Shown here: positions 58,850 to 64,000 of the stretch, in pieces
How the letters are laid out: every line of letters begins with the position of its first letter
How positions within the stretch are numbered: the first letter of the stretch is position 1
Assembly (NCBI RefSeq): GCF_000620625.1
Contig: NZ_JIAW01000009.1
Span: 1 to 64,000 of the forward strand
Source of the DNA: Mycobacterium sp. URHB0044
GTDB taxonomy: Bacteria > Actinomycetota > Actinomycetes > Mycobacteriales > Mycobacteriaceae
DNA: 64,000 nt
Direction: 5' to 3'
Notes under the pieces: generated by a model
What the model was told of the DNA's origin: nothing
Seen by the model: the letters and a program-made list of their open reading frames with translations, nothing else
The model's database searches: none
Program-made: the position numbers and the translations under genes

Positions 58850-59986
58850 TCATGCCTCGGATACCTCAACGGTACCTTGTTCTCCGGCTATTCCCGACTC
58901 GTGCGGCCCGCCTGGAGGCCATTCGCCCGGCCAGCGCTCCCCGGTCAGCCGCGCCAGGCCGGTCAGCTGATTGGCCGCGTCGTCCATCGCCAGCTGGATC
59001 GAGCCCGCGTAGTCGGCGATCGAGTGAGCAGCGGTGATGCCCGCCGCCCGCAGCGCATCGGCGTCGAGCGTGACCTGGCCGGCCAGCACCAGCACGGGTG
59101 TATCGCGCGCCTCTGCGGCCAGCGCGCTGACCACCTTGCCGTGCAGTGACTGGTCGTCGAAACGGCCCTCACCGGTGATGATGAGCTCGGCGGCGGCGAC
59201 GTCGCCCGCCAGGCCGGTGTGCTCGGCGATCACCGCGGCGCCGGATTCCCGCCGACCACCCAGCGCCAGCAGCGCGGCGCCGATGCCACCCGCGGCTCCC
59301 GCTCCTGGCTCTGCGCCGACGTCACGGCCTGCCACCGCGTTGAGTTCGACGGCCCATTCGGTGAGCCGGGCTTCCAGCACCTGCACGGTCTCCGGATCCG
59401 CGCCCTTCTGCGGTCCGAACACCGCCGCGGCACCCATCGGGCCGAGCAGCGGATGCTCGACGTCGGTGGCGGCGATCAGCTCGACGCCGTCGAGCCGGGC
59501 CCGACCGGCGGTCAGACCGCCGAGCGCCTCGACCAGACCACGGCCGCCGTCGGTGCAGCTGCTGCCGCCGAGACCGACCACGATGCGCCGTGCGCCTGCG
59601 GTCACGGCGGCGTCGACGAGCTGGCCCACTCCCCTGCTGTGCGCCTCGAGCGCGGTCCGAACGGTCGGTGGGCCGCCGAGCAAGGCCAGGCCACAGGCCT
59701 GCGCACATTCGACGTAGGCCGTGCCGGATGCTTCGTCGAGCACCCACTCCGCGATGACCTCGTCGGTCAGCGGGCCGCTCACGGTCGCCGTGCGCAGCCC
59801 GCCGACCCGGCTGGCCAGCACCCCGACGAAGCCAGGACCGCCATCGGACTGCGGGGCCGCAGTCAACGTGTCGTCGGGCCGGGCGCCCTTCCAGCCGGCG
59901 GCGATCGCCTCGGCGGCCTGCACGGCAGTGAGGCTGTCGCCGAAGCAGTCCGGGGCGATCAGCACGCGCAGCGCAGAGCCTGTCAT
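58850..59986 (-). CDS. Glycerate kinase (GlxK/GarK type)
   Basis: A 378-aa protein. Glycerate kinase type 1 features: A-P-D-C-F-G-D-S-L-T-A near the N-terminus, G-L-G-G-S-S-C-T-D-G-G, and T-G-E-G-R-F-D-D-Q-S-L. It phosphorylates glycerate to 2-phosphoglycerate (GarK family) using ATP. Same strand as the Fe-S carrier gene; diverges from the DUF3043 gene. Confidence 0.92.
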   Translation of the reverse strand: MTGSALRVLIAPDCFGDSLTAVQAAEAIAAGWKGARPDDTLTAAPQSDGGPGFVGVLASRVGGLRTATVSGPLTDEVIAEWVLDEASGTAYVECAQACGLALLGGPPTVRTALEAHSRGVGQLVDAAVTAGARRIVVGLGGSSCTDGGRGLVEALGGLTAGRARLDGVELIAATDVEHPLLGPMGAAAVFGPQKGADPETVQVLEARLTEWAVELNAVAGRDVGAEPGAGAAGGIGAALLALGGRRESGAAVIAEHTGLAGDVAAAELIITGEGRFDDQSLHGKVVSALAAEARDTPVLVLAGQVTLDADALRAAGITAAHSIADYAGSIQLAMDDAANQLTGLARLTGERWPGEWPPGGPHESGIAGEQGTVEVSEA

Positions 59987-60063
59987 GCCAGCAGAGTAAG
60001 TCCCGTTCGGTCCGCCCGCACGACCGCTCCGACCGGGCCGCAGGGACGCGTCACGAACTGAAG

Positions 60064-60069
60064 TAACCT
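60064..60069 (+). promoter_or_regulatory. -10 element for leaderless DUF3043 gene
   Basis: TAACCT ends 7 nt before the GTG at 60077 and no Shine-Dalgarno is present, consistent with a leaderless transcript that may continue into cobU-cobT-cobS. Confidence 0.5.
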
Positions 60070-60076
60070 GGCAGAC

Positions 60077-60757
60077 GTGAATCTGCTGGGCCGCAAGAAG
60101 GGCAACCCCGTACCGGACGAGTCCTCCTCAGTCGACGCGTCGGACGATCGCGGCCAGGCTGCGGCTCGCGAGGCCACCTCGACGGCACCCAAGGGCAGGC
60201 CGACACCCAAGCGCAGTGAGGCCGCCCGCAAGCGCGGCCCCGTGGCGCCCGCGCCCATGACCGCTGCGGAAGCGCGCAGGCGGCGCAAGGAACTCGGCAG
60301 TCCCAAGCTGAGCAAGGAAGAGCGGAAGGCCGAGAAGCTCACGCGCCGCGCCGCCATGTCGGAACGCCGCGAAAAGATGATGGCGGGCGACGACGCCTAC
60401 CTCCTGCCGCGCGACAAGGGTCCGGTGCGCAAGTACGTCCGTGACGTGGTGGACTCCCGCCGCAACGTGCTCGGCCTGTTCATGCCGGCTGCGCTCGGCC
60501 TGGTGTTCGTCATGCTGTCCGTGCCGTCGCTTCAGGTGCAGCGTCTGTTGTCGCCCGCCATGCTCGCGTTGGTCCTGATCATGGCCATCGACGGCCTGCT
60601 GATCGGCCGCCGGGTGAACAAGTTGGTCGACGAGAAGTTCCCCGACAACGTCGAGGGCGGTTGGAAGCTGGGTTTCTACGCAGCCAGCCGCGCCTCGCAA
60701 CTGCGCCGGATGCGGGCGCCGCGGCCGCAGGTCAAACGCGGCGACAAGATCGCCTGA
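60077..60757 (+). CDS. DUF3043 membrane protein (Rv2206-like)
   Basis: A 226-aa protein with GTG start. Basic cytosolic N-terminal 125 residues (K-R-S-E-A-A-R-K-R-G, K-L-S-K-E-E-R-K-A-E-K), then a conserved Y-L-L-P-R-D-K-G-P-V-R and two membrane helices near 138-155 and 163-182. The C-terminus is basic. Function unknown; actinobacterial family. The cobU start lies 5 nt after its stop, so it may head the cob operon. Confidence 0.85.
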   Translation: MNLLGRKKGNPVPDESSSVDASDDRGQAAAREATSTAPKGRPTPKRSEAARKRGPVAPAPMTAAEARRRRKELGSPKLSKEERKAEKLTRRAAMSERREKMMAGDDAYLLPRDKGPVRKYVRDVVDSRRNVLGLFMPAALGLVFVMLSVPSLQVQRLLSPAMLALVLIMAIDGLLIGRRVNKLVDEKFPDNVEGGWKLGFYAASRASQLRRMRAPRPQVKRGDKIA

Positions 60758-60762
60758 GCGAG

Positions 60763-61296
60763 GTGCGTGCGCTGGTTCTCGGTGGCATCCGATCGGGCAA
60801 GTCGCAGTGGGCCGAAGGAGTCATCGAGCGGGCGGTGAGCCAGGGCCAGCCGGTGCGCTACGTCGCCACAGGCGCGGACGGCTCCGACGACCCCGACTGG
60901 TCGACCCGGCTGGCCGCCCACAGGCAGCGCCGACCGGCGCACTGGTCGACGGTCGAAAGCCCGGACGTGGCAGCACAATTGCGCAATGATCCCGACATCG
61001 CCACGCTGGTCGACGACATCGGCGGCTGGCTGGTCGCGGCGATGGACCGGTGCCGCGGCTGGACCGGTGGCACCGTGACCGGAGAGGTCGACGACCTGGT
61101 CGACGCGGTCGGCGCGTTCCGCGGGCCGCTGGCCCTGGTCAGTCCCGAGGTGGGGCTGACGGTGGTCCCCGCGACCGAGTCGGGACGGCGTTTCGCCGAT
61201 GAGTTGGGCACGGTCAACCAACGGCTTGCCGCGCAGTGCGACCGCGTGGTGCTGGTCGTCGCGGGCCAGCCCTTGACGGTCAAGGAGACAGCGTGA
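60763..61296 (+). CDS. cobU: CobU, adenosylcobinamide kinase / guanylyltransferase
   Basis: A 177-aa protein from GTG 60763. P-loop G-G-I-R-S-G-K-S-Q, then V-R-Y-V-A-T-G and S-T-R-L-A-A-H-R-Q-R-R-P; the guanylylated His is expected in A-H-R. It activates adenosylcobinamide to AdoCbi-GDP in the nucleotide-loop pathway. Directly upstream of cobT with a GTGA overlap. In M. tuberculosis cobU lies elsewhere (Rv0254c, from memory). Confidence 0.94.
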   Translation: MRALVLGGIRSGKSQWAEGVIERAVSQGQPVRYVATGADGSDDPDWSTRLAAHRQRRPAHWSTVESPDVAAQLRNDPDIATLVDDIGGWLVAAMDRCRGWTGGTVTGEVDDLVDAVGAFRGPLALVSPEVGLTVVPATESGRRFADELGTVNQRLAAQCDRVVLVVAGQPLTVKETA

Positions 61297-62384
61297 CGGA
61301 CTTTCCGGCCATCAGCGCACCCGACGTGGTGGCCGAGGCCGCCGCGCGGGCCCGTCAGGACACGCTGACCAAGCCGACGGGGGCACTGGGCAGGCTCGAG
61401 GACCTTTCGGTGTGGGTGTCGGCCTGCCAGGGGGTGTGCCCTCCGCGGCAGTTCGAACGCGCCCGAGTCGTCGTCTTCGTCGGGGATCACGGCGTCACGG
61501 CCGCAGGGGTGTCGGCCTACCCGGCCGAGGTCACCGCGCAGATGGTCGCGAACTTCGACGCGGGTGGCGCCGCGATCAACGTGCTGGCCGAACTTGCGGG
61601 CGCCGGGGTGCGGGTCGTCGACATCGCGGTGGACTCCGACGCACCGCTGTCACCGTCGATCGGCGCGCACAAGGTGCGGCGCAGCAGTGGCAACATCGCC
61701 GTCGAGGATGCGCTCAGCCCCGACGAGGTCGACGCTGCAGTAGGGGCCGGCCGTCGCATCGCCGACGACGAGGTGGACGCCGGGGCGGATCTGCTGATCG
61801 CCGGTGACATGGGAATCGGAAACACCACCGCCGCAACGACTTTGATCGCCGCGTTGACGAATTCAGAACCCGTCGCCGTGGTGGGTCGCGGCACCGGTGT
61901 CGACGACGCGGGCTGGGTCCGCAAGACGGCGGCCATCCGCGACGCACTGTTCCGCGCTCGCGCGGTTCGGTCGGATCCCGTTGGACTGCTCCGCGTCTGC
62001 GGCGGAGCGGACCTGGCAGCGATCGCGGGTTTCGTGGCGCAGGCCGCCGTGCGGCGTACGCCGGTGCTGCTCGACGGTGTGGTGGTGACGGCGGCCGCCC
62101 TGGTGGCCGACCGGATGGCACCGGGTGCACGGGCGTGGTGGCAGGCCGGTCACCGGTCCACCGAGCCCGCACACACGCTGGCCCTGCAGCGGCTGGCGCT
62201 CGAGCCGATCGTCGACCTCGGCATGCGTCTCGGTGAGGGCACCGGCGCGGTGATTGCTCTGCCGGTGCTGCGCGCGGCGGTGGCGACGCTGGCCTCGATG
62301 GCCACCTTTGGCGAAGCGAGCGTCACGGACCGCGTGTCCGATCCGGGACCTTCTCCCGTCGCTCCGCTCGCCCCACCGTCGTGA
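61293..62384 (+). CDS. cobT: CobT, nicotinate-nucleotide-DMB phosphoribosyltransferase
   Basis: A 363-aa protein from GTG 61293. Family motifs: D-H-G-V-T-A-A-G-V-S-A-Y-P, G-D-M-G-I-G-N-T-T-A-A, and the catalytic Glu in L-G-E-G-T-G-A. It makes alpha-ribazole phosphate from dimethylbenzimidazole and NaMN. The last 15 or so residues (P-G-P-S-P-V-A-P-L-A-P-P-S) look like an added tail and are encoded by a degenerate copy of the dispersed repeat. Overlaps cobS by 4 nt. Confidence 0.95.
   Translation: MTDFPAISAPDVVAEAAARARQDTLTKPTGALGRLEDLSVWVSACQGVCPPRQFERARVVVFVGDHGVTAAGVSAYPAEVTAQMVANFDAGGAAINVLAELAGAGVRVVDIAVDSDAPLSPSIGAHKVRRSSGNIAVEDALSPDEVDAAVGAGRRIADDEVDAGADLLIAGDMGIGNTTAATTLIAALTNSEPVAVVGRGTGVDDAGWVRKTAAIRDALFRARAVRSDPVGLLRVCGGADLAAIAGFVAQAAVRRTPVLLDGVVVTAAALVADRMAPGARAWWQAGHRSTEPAHTLALQRLALEPIVDLGMRLGEGTGAVIALPVLRAAVATLASMATFGEASVTDRVSDPGPSPVAPLAPPS
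62343..62369 (-). repeat. Degenerate copy of the GAGCGAAGCGACC repeat at the cobT/cobS junction
   Basis: Read on the minus strand, GAGCGGAGCGACGGGAGAAG followed by GTCCCGG matches 22 of 27 bases of the ctaC-asnB tandem unit, counted by eye. It lies in the final codons of cobT, just before the cobS start. Confidence 0.45.
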
Positions 62385-63106
62385 TCGGTTCGCTCACTTC
62401 GGCTTTCGGCTTCGGCACCGTGCTGCCGGTGCGCTCTGGGCAGCCGTTCGGACGTGGCGCCCTGACGGCGTTGCCGGTGGTAGGGATCGCCCTCGGCGGC
62501 CTGGCCGCGGGGACGGTGTGGGTGGCCGCCAAGGCGTTCGGCGAGCACAACCCGCTGACGGGCATCCTCGCGGTGGCCGTGCTGCTGATCGTCACCCGTG
62601 GACTGCACGTCGACGGGCTGGCGGACACCGCGGACGGGCTCGGGTGCTACGGACCTCCCGAACGCGCCCTCGCGGTCATGCGCGACGGAACGGCAGGCCC
62701 ATTCGGCGTCGCGGCGGTAGTGGTCACCATCGTCGTTCAGGGCATGGCGTTCGCCACGATGAGCGTCGCCGCCATCGTCGTCAGTGTCGCCGCGGGCAGG
62801 GTGGCGGCCGTCGTAGCGTGCCGTCGATCGGTCCCAGCCGCCGCCGGCAGCTCGCTCGGCGCCGCGGTGGCGGGTACGCAGCCGGCCTGGGTCGTGGCCG
62901 GCTGGATCGTCGCCGCCGCGGGGACGGGCGTGGTCGCGACGCCGCGACCCTGGCAAGGCCCGCTCGCGGTGCTGGTCGCATTGGCGGTCGGCACCCTGCT
63001 CGTCGCCCATTGCGTCCGACGGTTCGGCGGAGTGACCGGCGACGTGCTGGGTGCAGCGGTAGAGGTGACGACCACCGTGGCCGCGCTGGGCCTGGCGGTC
63101 CGTTAA
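62381..63106 (+). CDS. cobS: CobS, adenosylcobalamin 5'-phosphate synthase
   Basis: A 241-aa integral membrane protein with GTG start. Family motif G-L-H-V-D-G-L-A-D-T-A-D-G-L-G near residue 75, flanked by about six membrane helices. It joins AdoCbi-GDP and alpha-ribazole (phosphate) at the membrane. Last gene of the cobU-cobT-cobS unit. Its stop overlaps that of the convergent ilvE by 4 nt in a TTAA palindrome. No cobalamin riboswitch was recognised upstream of this group. Confidence 0.93.
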   Translation: MIGSLTSAFGFGTVLPVRSGQPFGRGALTALPVVGIALGGLAAGTVWVAAKAFGEHNPLTGILAVAVLLIVTRGLHVDGLADTADGLGCYGPPERALAVMRDGTAGPFGVAAVVVTIVVQGMAFATMSVAAIVVSVAAGRVAAVVACRRSVPAAAGSSLGAAVAGTQPAWVVAGWIVAAAGTGVVATPRPWQGPLAVLVALAVGTLLVAHCVRRFGGVTGDVLGAAVEVTTTVAALGLAVR

Positions 63107-64000
63107 CCCAGTCGGGTCATCCAGCCGTGGGTGTCGGCGAACGTGCCGCGCTGAATGCCGGTCAACGTGTCGCGCAACGCCATGGTGACCTCGCCCGGCT
63201 CGCCGTCGGCGATGGTGAACTCCCCGTCACCGAACTTCACGTGTGACACGGGGGTGATGACCGCGGCGGTGCCGCACGCGAACACCTCGGTGATCTCGTT
63301 CGCCGCTGCCTTCTTCTGCCATTCGTCGACGTCGATCTTGCGCTCCTCGACGGCGAACCCCCCGTCGGTAGCCAACTGCAGCAACGAGTCCCGCGTGATG
63401 CCGGGCAGCAGCGAACCACTCAGCTCCGGTGTGACCAACCGTGCCGAGCCGCCGCTGCCGAAGACGAAGAACAGGTTCATGCCGCCCATCTCCTCGACGT
63501 AGCGGCGTTCGATGGCGTCCAGCCACACCACCTGATCGCACCCGTTGTCGGCAGCCTCGGCCTGCGCCAGCAGCGACGCCGCGTAATTCCCGCCGAACTT
63601 CGCCGCTCCCGTGCCGCCCGGGCTGGCCCGGACGTACTCGGTGGACAGCCACACGCTGACCGGCTTGATGCCGCGCGGGAAGTACGCGCCTGCCGGAGAA
63701 GCGATGACCATGTAGCGGTACTGCGTCGCGGGGCGCACGCCGAGCCCGGGTTCGGTGGCAAAGATGAACGGGCGCAGGTAGAGCGACTCCTCGCCGCCCG
63801 CGGCGGGCACCCAATCGCCGTCGACCGCGATCAGCTGACGCAACGACTCGATGAACAGTTCCTCGGGGAGCTCCGGAATGGCGATCCGATGCGCCGAGGT
63901 ACGCAGCCGCGCCGCGTTGGCCTCGGGGCGGAACGACACGATGGACCCGTCGGCCCAGCGGTAGGCCTTGAGCCCCTCGAAGACCTCCTGCGCGTAGTGC
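63103..64000 (-). CDS. ilvE: IlvE, branched-chain amino acid aminotransferase (partial)
   Basis: The minus frame is open from the stop at 63103 to the window edge, about 299 codons, entering as H-Y-A-Q-E-V-F-E-G-L-K-A-Y-R-W. The PLP lysine lies in G-T-G-A-A-K-F-G-G-N-Y-A. Other fold-type IV features are E-E-M-G-G-M-N-L-F-F-V and the C-terminal E-V-F-A-C-G-T-A-A-V. It carries out the last step of leucine, isoleucine and valine synthesis. The N-terminal 65 or so residues lie beyond the window. Confidence 0.95.
   Translation of the reverse strand, partial: HYAQEVFEGLKAYRWADGSIVSFRPEANAARLRTSAHRIAIPELPEELFIESLRQLIAVDGDWVPAAGGEESLYLRPFIFATEPGLGVRPATQYRYMVIASPAGAYFPRGIKPVSVWLSTEYVRASPGGTGAAKFGGNYAASLLAQAEAADNGCDQVVWLDAIERRYVEEMGGMNLFFVFGSGGSARLVTPELSGSLLPGITRDSLLQLATDGGFAVEERKIDVDEWQKKAAANEITEVFACGTAAVITPVSHVKFGDGEFTIADGEPGEVTMALRDTLTGIQRGTFADTHGWMTRLG

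Overview
The window is high-GC DNA from a non-tuberculous Mycobacterium, probably of the Mycolicibacterium type. From about 5.3 kb to the right end, the gene order follows, from memory, the M. tuberculosis block Rv2144c to Rv2210c. It also carries lineage markers: wag31, sepF, lppM, mptA, pimB', ripC, mmpS3 and the qcrCAB/ctaC/ctaE/ctaF set. Rv names are used only as homologue labels recalled from memory; no search was run. I saw no rRNA, tRNA, CRISPR array or insertion sequence.

Left edge (1-5.2 kb): a partial DUF222/13E12-type gene, a phospholipase D family protein, a beta-lactamase-fold lipoprotein with altered catalytic motifs, a class I glutamine amidotransferase-like protein and a TIGR01777-type SDR. 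This part does not follow the M. tuberculosis neighbourhood of wag31.

Division and cell-wall cluster (5.3-24.7 kb, all minus strand, read right to left): mraZ, rsmH, ftsL-like, pbpB, murE, murF, mraY, ftsW, murG, murC, ftsQ, ftsZ, pgeF, yggS-like, sepF, yggT-like, wag31, and a small membrane protein. Most genes overlap by 4 nt (ATGA/GTGA). murD, expected between mraY and ftsW, is absent. In its place is a 149-bp gap with a G-quadruplex-like run. The mraZ leader carries 10-bp-phased TGGGN boxes (MraZ operator) and two palindromes.

Middle (24.7-44 kb): a DUF3040 protein with a strong terminator; GNAT; lppM; idsA2-mptA (polyprenyl diphosphate and lipomannan mannosyltransferase); an Rv2175c-like DNA-binding protein beside pknL; aroG; RNase AS-like; a membrane protein; an Rv2181-like mannosyltransferase; an acyltransferase; a four-gene conserved module (Cys-rich protein, ArsA-like ATPase, two SRPBCC proteins); fadD15; pimB'; a predicted metallopeptidase overlapping ripC; and a small CxxC protein.

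Right part (44-64 kb): a DnaQ-UvrC-like fusion nuclease; trpD; ctaE-qcrCAB and mmpS3/ctaF/ctaC, the parts of the bcc-aa3 respiratory supercomplex; asnB (probable meso-DAP amidation); adenosine kinase; an A-type Fe-S carrier; glycerate kinase; a DUF3043 protein; cobU-cobT-cobS (nucleotide loop assembly of cobalamin); and partial ilvE.

Main observations: loss of murD from the cluster; a short dispersed repeat (core GAGCGAAGCGACCGGGG) that is tandem between ctaC and asnB and degenerate at the murF/mraY, murG/ftsW and cobT/cobS junctions; a lipoprotein with a dead-looking beta-lactamase fold; and several TANNNT boxes placed for leaderless transcription.
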